Part shown: piece by piece, positions 21,070 to 32,459 of the stretch
Numbering within the stretch: position 1 is the first letter of the stretch
Layout: every line of letters begins with the position of its first letter
DNA from: Bryum argenteum
Lineage: Eukaryota > Streptophyta > Bryopsida > Bryales > Bryaceae
DNA: 64,000 nt
Direction of reading: 5' to 3'
NCBI GenBank assembly: GCA_037043015.1
Contig: CM073321.1
Coordinates: 13,028,001-13,092,000 of the forward strand
Translations under genes and position numbers: made by a program
Notes under the pieces: model-generated
What the model saw: the letters and a program-made list of their open reading frames with translations, nothing else
What the model was told of the DNA's origin: nothing
Databases searched by the model: none

Positions 21070-21630
21070 CGGTAGTATGTTCATCACGTTGAAATGCAGT
21101 TGTTGAACAATAGTGTACGCAATACCAAACACTAAGTGCAATTGCCATTTTGTATCCAAAAACGTTGAATGTGAATATGAAGTTTTTTTTTTCCTCAATT
21201 AAAATATACTTGGTGAACGAATTGTCACTATTGCATTTGGTATAAGCAAAAGGGAAAAACCTTCAATGTCCAAGGTACCTTCATTGATATATGGCAGTTT
21301 TTATCATTCTTAATTATTTAGGGAATGTGGGTTGAGCAATATTGATCCCTTTATTTTTTGGATTTAAAGCAAGAGAAGCTAGAACTCTATTTTCTAATAT
21401 GAGTCCTTATTATTTTCTCTCTTACCCTCCCCTGTTCTCTCTTCTTGTTCAAAAAAATAAAAATAAAATATAGCACACAAGCCAATCAAACATTTTTGAA
21501 CCGCATGGTCTCCGATATTGTAGTTGGGAGTCGTTGTACAATATTGACCATGGAGATTTACCATGGCCCCCTACAAATTTGTCCTTGGGGAGTAAAGTGC
21601 TCTTCGTCGAAGAAATCTGCCATGGCTAGG
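21070..21630. other. Spacer without a supported gene
   Basis: AT-rich DNA between family copy 3 and the next GC-rich array. Only short frames are present; nothing could be assigned. Confidence 0.45.
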
Positions 21631-21634
21631 GCGA

Positions 21635-21800
21635 CCGGCGGTCCAACTGGAGCGAAAGGGGCAGGGCTAGGGCGACCGGCGGTCCAGCTAGCGCGATGAA
21701 GAGCGACCGGCGGTCCAGCTTGCGCGATGAAGGGCGACCGGCGGTTTATATGGCGCGACAGCGTTGTTGTTAGGGCGACCGGCGGTTTATATGGCGCGAC
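21635..21800. repeat. Short tandem array of GGCGACCGGCGGT units
   Basis: Five units of about 30-40 bp each begin GGGCGACCGGCGGT or AGCGACCGGCGGT. Two end in CCAGCTxGCGCGATGAAG and two in TTATATGGCGCGACAGCG. The last pair is nearly identical, so this array is younger than the others. It lies about 110 bp before an unassigned 120-codon frame at 21913-22275 that shows no similarity to the array-led family. Confidence 0.8.
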
Positions 21801-22476
21801 AGCGTTGTTGTCTTGGGTCTCCCCATGAGAAGCCCCCTTTGGTCTATATGTGCAAAGAGTAACATGAGTCCTTGTAGTATGCGTTGCCATCACCAATTTC
21901 ATTGCACCGGCAATGATGCGATTCCGGAACATGGAGCATTCTTCCCAATCTAACGGGGTAGCAGATAATAGAAGAGAAATTGGCAACTGGGACGATTGGC
22001 TACAAGTATCCACAGAACGGAACGACAAGCCAAATACTCGCGTGTGCGTATTCCGTAGGAAAAGCACAGTCTTTGTAGGCAACGAGCATTTGCTCATTTC
22101 GGATATCATAAGAATTCCCCATTACCCCGATGTCAGAGGTTACCTCGTGGAGTTCTCGAGCTATTCCGTAACTGCGGAGGGATGGTTCCAAAGAACAACA
22201 TTCCTTATGCGGATGTTCGTCCTGACTCACGAGTGGATGCCGGCATACCATATGTGGCAAGTGAAACCATGTTGAGTTGGTCCTCCTCATTGTAATTTCA
22301 GTGGACTATGTCCATGTACAAGAGTTTCTGCTGGACGGGTGTCTAGTCAAAAAGCATCGACCCAGGCGTATGTGCAATGTCGGCATGTGGGGGTCGGGTC
22401 ATCTTGAGTGTGGTAAGCGCCCTAGTGGTGTCGATCAAAGAGTCGACCTTCGTCACCCGTGCCTAGTTGCTATGAC

Positions 22477-25397
22477 CAGGGTAGTCTTATGTGACACACT
22501 TTTCGGAATGTCACTCTGAATTGTCGTATTCAACATGTCTGTCTAACGTCCGATTCGACGGGAATGTCTACCGTACCAGAAATTGTATAGTAAAAACTTG
22601 TTGAGGGTTTCTGTGATTGACATTGAGGTAAAAAGCTATTTTCATACGTGGCGTAGGGTCCACAACGACGTGCAAAATGGAAAATAAGTCACAGTAGGCG
22701 ACCGCGGGTGGGCGAGCTCGGGTAGGCGGCCGACGGTAGCCCTGTGCAATCGACGGTTGCCTGCGGCGATCGACGGTTGCCTGTGGCGATCGCCGATCGC
22801 CTTGAGCTACCGCGCGTAGGCGATCGGCGGTCCCTCCAGGAGACCGGCGGTCGCCCTGCCCACCGCGTCTAGGCTACCGGCGGTCTCCAGAGAGCCACCG
22901 ACCATCGCCCAGGGCGATCAACGGTTGCTTATAGCGATCGCCGGTCGCCCTGGAAGTAGCGCGCCCGTAGCGATCTACGGTCGCCTTAGGCCACCGCGTG
23001 TGTAGCGACCAACACCATGGTTCAATACAAAACAACCAAGATAACTTTATATTGGTACAAAACGAGCACCAATGCAATTTATGAATACCTTTGTATGCAA
23101 AACAAGATTAATGGTGCATATCAGAGTAAAAATTTGTCCATGTCTATAATCATAGTATTCATATATATGATGTAACTACTACATATATCGAACCATATAT
23201 ATTATACTCCGAAACATACCAAATTACCAAAATACTGTAAGGTAATAGTTATCCTACTTGCAGTACATTGTAGTATCGTACTAAGTACTTACTACTAACT
23301 TCGTGCTTCCAATCCAAAATAACAAAATTCTAGTAACACGGCTTTAGGTATCCTTCAATGTATACGTATCGTCGCTTGATACTTCATCTCCGTTTGGATC
23401 GGTATCATCTAGAGACTCATCACTGCTTTGGTCGCCATCCTCGTCCCCACCCTCTCTCTTATCGCGTACTCCATACTCAACTACATATGGTATGTCGGCA
23501 TGCTTGCTGCGAACAAGGCAGTTGTACAAAAGTCGGTTGAAGATCAAACAAAACTTTCTATCAAGAAGTACGGAGGAACAATATGCTCAGATGGGTGGAC
23601 AGATGTCACAAAAAGACCACTCATTAACATGATGCTCGATTGTCGAGTGGGGGAGGTCTTTCTGGGATCAGTGGATACCATATGGAAGAAGAAGGACATT
23701 GCATATGTCGCAAATGAAATGGCGAAGTACATAGAGGAGGTTGGACCAAAACACATTGTTTAGATATGCACAGAGAATGCAAGCTCCATGTTAGGGGCTG
23801 TCAAGAAGTTGCAGATAGACTATCCTCACTTATATAGACAAGGTTGTCCGGCACATATTGTAGAGCTCCTTCTAGAGGATTGGAGGACAGAGGCATGGAT
23901 TAAAGATTTCGTAGAACAAGCCAAGAGAATGTGCACATTTATCAAAGGGTCGCATGTCCCACTTGTTCTATTCAGGAAGTACTCCCCAAAGCTGCAGCTC
24001 AAGGAACCACCTTAAACTTGCTTTGCAACAAACTACTTGATGATAGAGCGGTTGTTAAAGCTACAACAACCTCTGAACAACATGGTGATGGATGCGGAGT
24101 GGCATGTGTTTGTCCAGACATTGTTTAACAGACAAAACAGTCACGAGTTACAGACAAAGGCAAGGAATGTGAGGTATAGCATTAGGAGCGATGAGTTTTG
24201 GGAGAATTGTACGAAGTTCGTGAAGGTAGTTGAACCAGTACTCATAGGTCTTCGGGAGTTTGATGGGGAAGTATCAGCCATGCCCAGGGCATATGTGATC
24301 ATGTCGGACTTTAAAGAACACGTGTTCTCTTTGCGTGAACCTCCATTCGAACTATCCATTTGACATAGAATTGCGCAATTCGGCGCGTGAGGTTGAGTAT
24401 GGAGTACGCGATAAGAGAGAGGGTGGGGACGAGGATGGCGACCAAAGCAGTGATGAGTCTCTAGATGATACCGATCCAAACGGAGATGAAGTATCAAGCG
24501 ACGATACGTATACATTGAAGGATACCTAAAGCCGTGTTACTAGAATTTTGTTATTTTGGATTGGAAGCACGAAGTTAGTAGTAAGTACTTAGTACGATAC
24601 TACAATGTACTGCAAGTAGGATAACTATTACCTTACAGTATTTTGGTAATTTGGTATGTTTCGGAGTATAATATATATGGTTCGATATATGTAGTAGTTA
24701 CATCATATATATGAATACTATGATTATAGACATGGACAAATTTTTACTCTTGATATGCACCATTAATCTTGTTTTGCATACAAAGGTATTCATAAATTGC
24801 ATTGGTGCTCGTTTTGTACCAATATAAAGTTATCTTGGTTGTTTTGTATTGAACCATGGTGTTGGTCGCTACACACGCGGTGGCCTAAGGCGACCGTAGA
24901 TCGCTACGGGCGCGCTACTTCCAGGGCGACCGGCGATCGCTATAAGCAACCGTTGATCGCCCTGGGCGATGGTCGGTGGCTCTCTGGAGACCGCCGGTAG
25001 CCTAGACGCGGTGGGCAGGGCGACCGCCGGTCTCCTGGAGGGACCGCCGATCGCCTACGCGCGGTAGCTCAAGGCGATCGGCGATCGCCACAGGCAACCG
25101 TCGATCGCCGCAGGCAACCGTCGATTGCACAGGGCTACCGTCGGCCGCCTACCCGAGCTCGCCCACCCGCGGTCGCCTACTGTGACTTATTTTCCATTTT
25201 GCACGTCGTTGTGGACCCTACGCCACGTATGAAAATAGCTTTTTACCTCAATGTCAATCACAGAAACCCTCAACAAGTTTTTACTATACAATTTCTGGTA
25301 CGGTAGACATTCCCGTCGAATCGGACGTTAGACAGACATGTTGAATACGACAATTCAGAGTGACATTCCGAAAAGTGTGTCACATAAGACTACCCTG
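22477..25397 (+). mobile_element. hAT element with 5' half replaced by inverted 3' half
   Basis: Both ends read CAGGGTAGTCTTATGTGACA inward, matching the ends of the MITE at 6239-7031. Outside the ends, the flanks are GCTATGAC on the left and GTCATAGC on the right: reverse complements, not the direct 8-bp repeat that insertion makes. The left terminus is therefore a copy of the right terminus with its flank. GC-rich subterminal arrays (22690-23010 and 24865-25185) carry ACCGGCGGTCGCC-like units. The host sequence is the gypsy relic continuing at 25.6 kb. Confidence 0.85.
23482..24529 (+). pseudogene. hAT transposase fragment (DUF659-type)
   Basis: The frame covers the DUF659-type core: KKYGGTICSDGWTDVTKRPL, DCRVGEVFLGSVDTIWKKKD, ICTENASSMLGAVKKL, and QGCPAHIVELLLEDW. 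It continues as FATNYLMIERLLKLQQPLN and ends in an acidic tail (EDGDQSSDESLDDTDPNGDE) at 24529. Stops at 23761-23763 (a Q codon site), 24013-24015 and 24361-24363 break it. The N-terminal BED region is missing because of the inverted duplication, and the hAT dimerisation region is not visible. It is catalytically dead. Confidence 0.8.
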
Positions 25398-25603
25398 GTC
25401 ATAGCAACTAGGCACGGGTGACGAAGGTCGACTCTTTGATCGACACCACTAGGGCGCTTACCACACTCAAGATGACCCGACCCCCACATGCCGACATTGC
25501 ACATACGCCTGGGTCGATGCTTTTTGACTAGACACCCGTCCAGCAGAAACTCTTGTACATGGACATAGTCCACTGAAATTACAATGAGGAGGACCAACTC
25601 AAC

Positions 25604-28210
25604 ATGGTCAATGTCGTTACCCCTACTGACCCGAAGTTATTAAAGCTGAACGCCAACTTAAGCCCGACACTCAAAAACGAGGCAGTATCCCTGTTGACGC
25701 AATGCATCAACGTGTTTGCATTTTTCTATAAGGGCTTACGCGGTATTCCTAAGCACATTGCGACCCATCGGATTGACCTCGACCGAACCATATCGCCTAG
25801 TCAGTAGGCTAGGTATCGTATGAACCCCAACTACGCCCAGGCAGTCAAGGACAACCTAGAGCGACTGTTGACTGCTGAGTTCATCAAACCAATCGACCAG
25901 ACAACTTGGCTGTCACCTATCGTCGTGGTCTTCAAAGAACTGCAAACCACGCATCTGTGTCGACTTCCGTCAGCTCAATGCTGCCACCAACCAAGACCCG
26001 TACTTGTTACCCTTCTAGGACAAGGTACTCAACACAGTCATTGGGTATGAGGCATACTCGTTCCTAGACTGTTTTTTTTGCTATCATCGGGTACGAATTC
26101 ATCCGGTCGACCGACCGAAGACGGCATTCATTACCAAGAGGAGAGCGTATGTCTAGGTCGTCATGCCGTTTGGCCTTTAAAATACACCTCTGACATATCA
26201 GCGCATAGTCAACACGATCTTCAAAGAATACCTGGGCGACTTCATGAAGCTGTTTCCGGACGATTTCAGTGTCTAGAGCAACATGTTGACCCACGTACCG
26301 AAAGATGCGTCTGGTGTTTGAAAAATGTCGGCAGTAATTAGTAAGTTTAAACCCCCAAAAATGCATTTTCTTTGTACCGACAGGTGTCATCATGTGGTAC
26401 ATTGTCGGTAAGGAAGGCAAGTTCCCGGATCCTAAAAAGACCCAGGCACTAGTCGACATGCCGACCTCCAAGAATGTCAAGGCCATCCAAGAATTCAACG
26501 GCCACGCAGTCTTCAGTCTCTGCTTCATCAAAAACTATGCAGCGATCATAGAGCCAATCACCCGACTGACGAGGAAGAATGAGCCGTTTGTGTCGTCGAC
26601 TCAGTGTGAAGTAGCCTTCCAAACCATCAAGGGCAAGTATACGTCGGCATCCATCCTGATTGGAGTCGACTTGTCCCTGGAATTCCACATTCACACCGAC
26701 GCGTCCAACATAGTAGTCGGTGCAGTGCTTGCTCAGAACCCGACCGGTAAGGTCGACCAACCCATCGCATATGCATCAAGGTTACTCGACAAGAAAGAGG
26801 CTCTAGCCATGGTTTACGCCATCAACAAGTACCGACAATATTTGCTTGGTAACAGTTTTGTGTTCTATATCGACTACCTTGCCCTACAGTAGCTAGTCAA
26901 CAAACCGCAAGTGTCGGGTCGACTGGCACAATGGCTACTATTGTTCTTCGAATTTGATTTTTTGTAGTTTATAAACCTGGAAAGACACATGGAGTTGTGG
27001 ATGCCCTGTCAAAAAACATAGGGGTGGAACCACCGGTCAGTATGCCCAACCAGTCAAGCGTCACGCACCTCTTTAACGCCGAACCCAACTGGATGGCCCC
27101 AATAGTCAACTACTTCAAGTCGGGTACGTTTCCAGCCAACATGACTAAGGAGGCTAGGAGACGACTCGCTCACAAGGCAATCCCTTTTCAGCTCATCCAC
27201 AGTCGACTCTATTGACTAGGCAAAGAAAACCGACCCCGAGAGGTACTGGTTGGTACCCAACTAACAGCCATCGTGCAAAACTACACGAGGGCAACGCAGG
27301 AGGACATTTCTCAACCGACATCACAATACAAAAGATCTTGGATGCAGGCTACTGGAGGCCGACACTCTACCAAGACACGCACCAGTACGGCTAGTCATGT
27401 CCCAACTGCCACACGTCGAGTAGTCTCACCAAGTTGGTATCAACAGAATTGGTCACACAACTCCCAGCCGAACCATTCATGAAATGGGGACTCGACTTTA
27501 TAGGACCGCTGGTGAAGACTCGACATATAGAATGTTGGTACATCCTGGTGGCAACCGACTATGCTACCAAGTAAGTCGAAGCCCGAGCACTGCGCGGCAA
27601 CACCGCCCTAGAGACAGCCAGATTCCTCTATGAAGTGATCCTCACCCGACTTGGCTGCCCATTGCATGTGGTCAGCGATCAAGGGCCACACTTCATCAAC
27701 AAGACTATCCACACCATGACAGAACATTTCCTGCTCCGACACACGACGTCTACAACGTACTACCCCAGGGGAACGGGCAGGCAGAGTCGACCAACAAGGT
27801 GATCATGCGCATGCTGCAGAAACTGGTCGACACCCACCGAACCGACTAGGATGTCCAATCACACACAGTCCAGTTTGCATAGAGGACTGCCTACAAGGTA
27901 GTCATGGTTCACTCACCTTTTCGGTTAGTCTATGGACTAACCCCTATCATGCCGACAGAATATGTCGTCCCGACTCATAGGTCGACAAGTACCCTAGACT
28001 TACACCCCAGGCGGATTCTCACCGCTAGAGTAACAGACCCGGGAATGTTAGATGAGACCCGACATACGGCTGCAGTCCAACATGGAGCGACGTAGTAGAA
28101 CAGGGCTCAATGGGCTCAGACACAAGGACCGACAACGTAGTATAATGTTGGTGACTATGTACTTTGGCACCCCAAAAGTGTCAACGTCCACGCCGGCAAA
28201 CTACCACTAT
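25604..28210 (+). pseudogene. Ty3/gypsy polyprotein relic (RT, RNase H, integrase)
   Basis: Segments in order: the start of the reverse transcriptase (RYRMNPNYAQAV, TTWLSPIVVVFKE) at 25640-25945; palm motifs at 26060-26275 including VMPFGL and FPDDFSV, where FLDD would be usual; RNase H (FHIHTDASNIVVGAVLAQ) near 26690; an HHCC-type integrase finger and WGLDFIGP, VVSDQGPHF at 27280-27700; and a C-terminal PFRLVYGLTP and VGDYVLWHPK. Many stops and frameshifts make it dead. The 5' part (gag, protease) is not seen; the hAT composite occupies that side. Long terminal repeats were not identified. Confidence 0.85.
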
Positions 28211-28230
28211 AAGAAAAGGCGGTTTTTTTT

Positions 28231-28890
28231 ATGTCTTTTCCGGATCTCAATAATCCTCTGGTGTTTTCCTCCACCGTCCCAACCTTAGTTGCCGGCAGGG
28301 TCGTCTATTGTCATCCCGGGTTGACCGGGTTCCTTCGCTTATTAGATTTGTTTTGCCATATCCACATCTGGAGTACCTTAGATCGTAAGGTTGTCTATGG
28401 ACTCTGCTCCTTTTTGTTCTCGAAGTCAGACGCTGCCCCTGGAGTTGTCTTGGCTTCCAACTAATGCGATAATCTTTTGTTGAAGAATTACGCATTCGCC
28501 AAGTACCCCGGCATGACAAATCCCATCCTCTTAAAATATCCTCGGCGTTGGTTGTATCCTAGGAAGGGTGCCAATTTCAATGACGATAACTTGCTCATTG
28601 TCGATTCCAAGCCTGAGACTTGCATTGCGGTTCCCACAAGGAACACACTTTTCATTGTTCCGTGGAACCATTCCTATCCGGAGGAGCAAAATTCCGAGTT
28701 ATTAAAAAGGATAGGCGAGATATGTCTTGCAGTGCATTTGAACGGTCCTGAGAATTTTCACGAGACTATGCGCTATCGTAGACCCACGCATAATGAATTG
28801 TCGAAGGACTTAGAGTTGTATATGCTCCTGAGCCGTAATCTTCCATATTTGTGGAATCAGGACCAAATCACTGGGAAGAATTTGCCTTGA
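28231..28890 (+). pseudogene. FCP1/NIF-like HAD phosphatase-domain ORF
   Basis: Two frames separated by a stop (TAA at 28462-28464) read as one HAD-like domain. FPDLNNPLVFSS sits where the catalytic D-x-D-x-T box lies; then VVYCHPGLTGFLRLLDLF, IHIWSTLDRK, DDNLLIVDSKPET and NTLFIVPWNHSYPEEQNSEL. This order matches FCP1/NLI-interacting-factor phosphatases, which act on phosphoserine in RNA polymerase II tails and related substrates. The second catalytic Asp position reads N, so activity is doubtful. It begins about 20 bp after the gypsy relic, so it may be transposon cargo or a captured host fragment. Confidence 0.5.
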
Positions 28891-28947
28891 ATACTTTCAT
28901 CATTGGTTATATTCTGATTTTTACCCTAGAAACCTTATGTTTATCGG

Positions 28948-29715
28948 TTGCTTGGATCGAGATATATTGTGGATCGACTGGTGAATCCTTCCTCGACATA
29001 CATGATTAAATGCGTTGTCATATTGTGTACGTTTTTCATTGCACTTAGTGTCATGGACTCACTTTCTAAAATCGGTGTGTTTATAAACCAAGTTGCTGCC
29101 GTTGGACTTCAGCTCTCTCCACTTCCATCATGTGCTTTGCAAGTAAATCTTGTAGTTGGTCCTTCAACGTTGTCTGATCCTTCCATTACAAGTGAAGACT
29201 CGAGTAGTTTCTCGGAACGAAGGTGGGGACGGTTGATCTACTATACTCCGGACGACGCGTCGGCTGTAGATTACACGAAGGAGGACATGGATAATGACGA
29301 GGACGATGTAGTAGATAGTCCCCCTATTCAGATTGAACCAAGTATTGCAACTCGCCATGATCGAATCGGTGTGATGACCTCGGTTGCAGCGGCACCCCAA
29401 GGTGAAGCTGTGTTTCGCAACTCCGTCGTAGATGGCCTTGCCTATTTAGCGTGATTCAATCTAAATAGTTCCTTGCTGAATATTGTGCCTCATTGCTCCT
29501 TGTCTCTTGGGGCAAACACTCGCCTTCATCCTGCACGATTATCGTCCGAGACTCACCGTCTATTACGAAGACGTGCATTGAAGCGTCGTAGAAGTGGTGC
29601 GCTTATGGAGATGGACGAACCTGCCTTCTCTAAATACACATGTAGTGAGGAACCTGTATTCACTAAGAAAGATTCTTGTGGTGATACCTCCTCCCCGCTA
29701 CGTCGTGATTGGTAG
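28948..29715 (+). pseudogene. C-terminal frames following the FCP1-like ORF
   Basis: A 168-codon frame (28948-29454) has a hydrophobic stretch near codons 25-45 and an acidic part (YTKEDMDNDEDDVVDSPP). A second frame (29473-29715) holds a basic run (RLLRRRALKRRRSG). The order acidic then basic could be one broken nuclear-protein tail. No domain was recognised. Linkage to the upstream phosphatase-like frame is inferred from strand and closeness. Confidence 0.3.
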
Positions 29716-30174
29716 ATAATATAATGCCTACCTCTTGGAGGTCTACAATTACACCAATAAATTGTATTTGTGCTTTCATATCAATAAAATTTTCTCTTAG
29801 GGGAACATATTTCTTAGTTTGCATTATGATTTCCTTTCTCTGATTGTCTTTTATATTGAAAATTTTTATCATTATCAGTAATAAACCTGGTGATTTGGTA
29901 AATAATCACGTGAGAATTGATCTAAATGGAAGTCTCCCTGATTACCAAAATCAGTATATATTCCCATTATAACGAATTACGTGTTTAAGCCATCCCAACA
30001 GTAGCTTCTCTCTGACGCTTGCCTACCCAAGAAAATAAAAAGGGGGAGAGGACACGACCATTATTCACAATTGAGATAGTCAATTTGTCCTAGATAGAAT
30101 TTATCCTGTAGCCATAGTTTGGTCTTTAGACATGGATAGTCAAGAGATAGACAGCATTCTAGTCATGTCATTGT

Positions 30175-30690
30175 GAAAGTGGTATTTTTCCTACCACTTC
30201 AATTACCTTATCTACTGACCCCCAGACTGGTCTCCCAAACTGGTTTGGACCCTAAACTGGACCCCGAACTGGTCCCACAAAGTGGTCTGGACCCCAAACT
30301 GGCCCCCAAACTCATTCCGAAACTGGTCCTTGGTGAAACTGGAAATTGTCCCAGACTCAACAGTGATCCTACCTAAGACTCCAAACTGGTTCTGGCTTGA
30401 ACCTCAAACTGGTCCTGGTCTAGACTTTGAACTGGACTAGACTCAAAGCTGGTCCTGCCTTGGATCACAAACTTGTCCTAGCCTAGTCCTAAAACTGTCT
30501 TAGATTCAAAATTGGTCTTGCCTTAGATTCTAGACTTATCTTGAACAGAACCAGAAACTGGCCTGGACCTTGACTAACCCTGCCCTGGACTTCAAACTGG
30601 TCATGAACTGACCTTGAAGTTGGCCTTGAACCAACTTTGAAACTGGCTTGGACAGTACCCGTACAAGCCCTAGACAGTATCACAATGGTA
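30175..30690. repeat. Degenerate ACTGGTCCTGGACC-type minisatellite
   Basis: Units of about 20-30 bp around AAACTGGTC and CCTGGACTTGAA recur irregularly for 500 bp. Open frames across it are periodic artefacts. It lies in the spacer between the FCP1-like relic and the second methyltransferase copy. Confidence 0.75.
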
Positions 30691-30904
30691 CTACAATTCT
30701 AACAATACTACAGATCAACCCCACCTTCTAACCCTATTCCTCCAATATTCCAGAGTGGAAAACTTAGATTCACGCTACAACACATTTACACACAAATCCA
30801 AACATACTTCATTAAAAACTCATGATAGTACAGATAACTTCTGCCCGTGGCAGTCCACTCTCTGGTCCCTCCAGATATATCTCTAAAGCAGTAGTTATCT
30901 CCTC

Positions 30905-30992
30905 TATTCAACACACACACACACTCACAAACACACTCCTACACACACTCTAGCTCCAGCTCCAACTTCCTGAGAGAGAGAGAGAGAGAGCC
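30905..30992. repeat. AC and GA microsatellites
   Basis: An (AC)n-rich tract at 30909-30945 and an (AG)n tract at 30971-30990. They are followed by AAACCCTA-containing sequence, common in plant leaders. Confidence 0.9.
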
Positions 30993-31445
30993 CTCGCTCC
31001 CCAAACCCCTTCCAAACCCTAGCCGCCACACTCGTCTCCAAACCCTAACTGTTTTCATCCATCCAATGGATGTCATCCATCTATCAAATTTCATCCAGAA
31101 TCTCATTTAGGATAACCCAGAAAGTCCAGACCACTGGTCCAGTAACTACAAGATTACTGGCTAGTTAACAGTCATCTCAACCAACGATATCTCGAAGGCA
31201 ACCTCAAGACAAAAATATTGCTTCTCGGAGACCTAGAAGCTAGAAAGGGAGGTGATGTCACGGACATACATTAGAAACTTCTAGAAGATTGAGAAGCGTC
31301 TCAATAGTCGCTTCCTATCTGGTAGTATATATAGGAGTCAAGGCTGAAGGATTCTTCAATCTTGACAACACATTTCTTGGAGTTCTATACTTCTAAGTCA
31401 CCTTTCTTGGTGTTGTTTGTGTTCTCGTTTTGTTAATCCAAGTTC

Positions 31446-32113
31446 TTGTTAGTTTTTGTTCTGAATATCCTTGTGTCTTTCCGTGTCCTTGACACGTACC
31501 ACTTGACAGAAGTTAGGGCGATTATTCTCATGCACTCCAAGGACCATCAAATCGAGCGTATTCTCGACGACCGAGCGGCCGCTTACGAGTTCCGTGTCGT
31601 TCGAGATTGGTGGGGTTACAATCCCCTACCTATGTCTTCTACACTCCTTCACCACAAGGAGGTACTCTTGAAACTAAATTTCATACTCGTTGCTTATTTA
31701 CTAGTATAAATTGTATCTCACCATTGCTTGAGATCTTTTTTGCAGACTTACAATTTCAACATCAAGGTTTTTGCTCGAAGGAAGTTTGTGTCTAAGTTCA
31801 AATCCCGTCAAGTAGCTCAAGCATACGAGGGGGTGAACATAATGCCTGATGAGGAAGACCACGTCTCCAATTTTGCTGACACGGAGACCTTGACTTAATA
31901 CCCCAATGGTACACCTTGGCGTGGATCACGTGAGAAGGACCCATCCTTCATCCAATGCTTTATCGATTGTCTCACCGACGAGGGTGGTATTGTCTTCTAC
32001 GGGAGTACTAGTACTGGTAATACTCCTCTCAAACCTATATCAATGGAGATAAATGAACAATATATTAACATATTTTTCTTCTTCGTCAGGTGCTTCAGTT
32101 AATACCCTGTAAA
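31446..32113 (+). pseudogene. Truncated second copy of the methyltransferase gene
   Basis: Three exons (31446-31661, 31746-32016, 32091-32113) match exons 8-10 of the 0.1-4.4 kb gene, with both introns at the same codons. Shared strings include HLTEVRAIILMH, FNIKVFARRKFVSKFKSRQV, SNFADTETL, PWRGSREKDPSFIQCF and DEGGIVFYGSTSTG. Motif I reads GSTSTGASV here, closer to a G-x-G-like loop than the first copy. A TAA at 31896-31898 breaks exon 2, and the last exon stops after eight codons. The 5' end with the DTPE box and the ParB-like part is absent. Retained introns show a DNA-level copy, not a retrocopy. Confidence 0.7.
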
Positions 32114-32459
32114 TAAACATTTGAACATTTTAATGAAACCCAGTTAGTCGTAATAGGGTCTTAATCTTCGATAAAAAAAATTCAAATTGTGTCGAAATTC
32201 ACGCTCACCGCTCTCCGGTCACACCCGTGCACTCCCCATCTATTGATAAGATCTATTTTTGAGATAGGAAAGTAAAAGACTAGAGATAGACTTCTAGTTC
32301 TTGAGCAAGGAACTTGGGATATATAAGCTCACGGGTGAAAAGATAGAGACTCATTCTTTTGTTGTGAGCTCTTCTTTAAGAATGGGGTTGAGCTTAATAT
32401 AGTCCTTGGTTATGTCATTCTAATTTATTTTTGTTGTTGAGTTGGTAGCAAACCTATTA

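Larger units (their letters stand above)
22266..25608. repeat. Large inverted repeat, 1.2-kb arms around a 910-bp centre
   Basis: Arm 1 is 22266-23481 (1216 bp) and arm 2 is 24392-25608 (1217 bp). Where compared they are identical apart from one base (CATATCAGAG against CATATCAAGAG). The arms contain the transposase C-terminal codons, the hAT 3' end, and 212 bp of flanking retrotransposon DNA beyond the hAT terminus. The centre holds the rest of the transposase fragment. Near-identity points to a recent event or to an assembly artefact. Confidence 0.93.

Noticed and set aside
15740-25185. Regularly spaced dyad units as a CRISPR array
   Set aside because: Units are degenerate, spacers are short and related, and the setting is a plant nuclear genome with hAT elements.
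22277-25597. Identical frames on opposite strands (for example 22277-22519 plus and 25355-25597 minus; 22874-23077 minus and 24797-25000 plus)
   Set aside because: They are copies of each other through the inverted repeat and cover hAT ends or GC arrays; not genes.
30173-30683. Repeat-rich frames with LDPKLDP-like units
   Set aside because: Periodic translation of the ACTGGTC minisatellite; no start context or conserved domain.
31010-31055. Telomere-like AAACCCTA strings
   Set aside because: Only isolated copies, typical of plant leader sequences, not a telomeric array.
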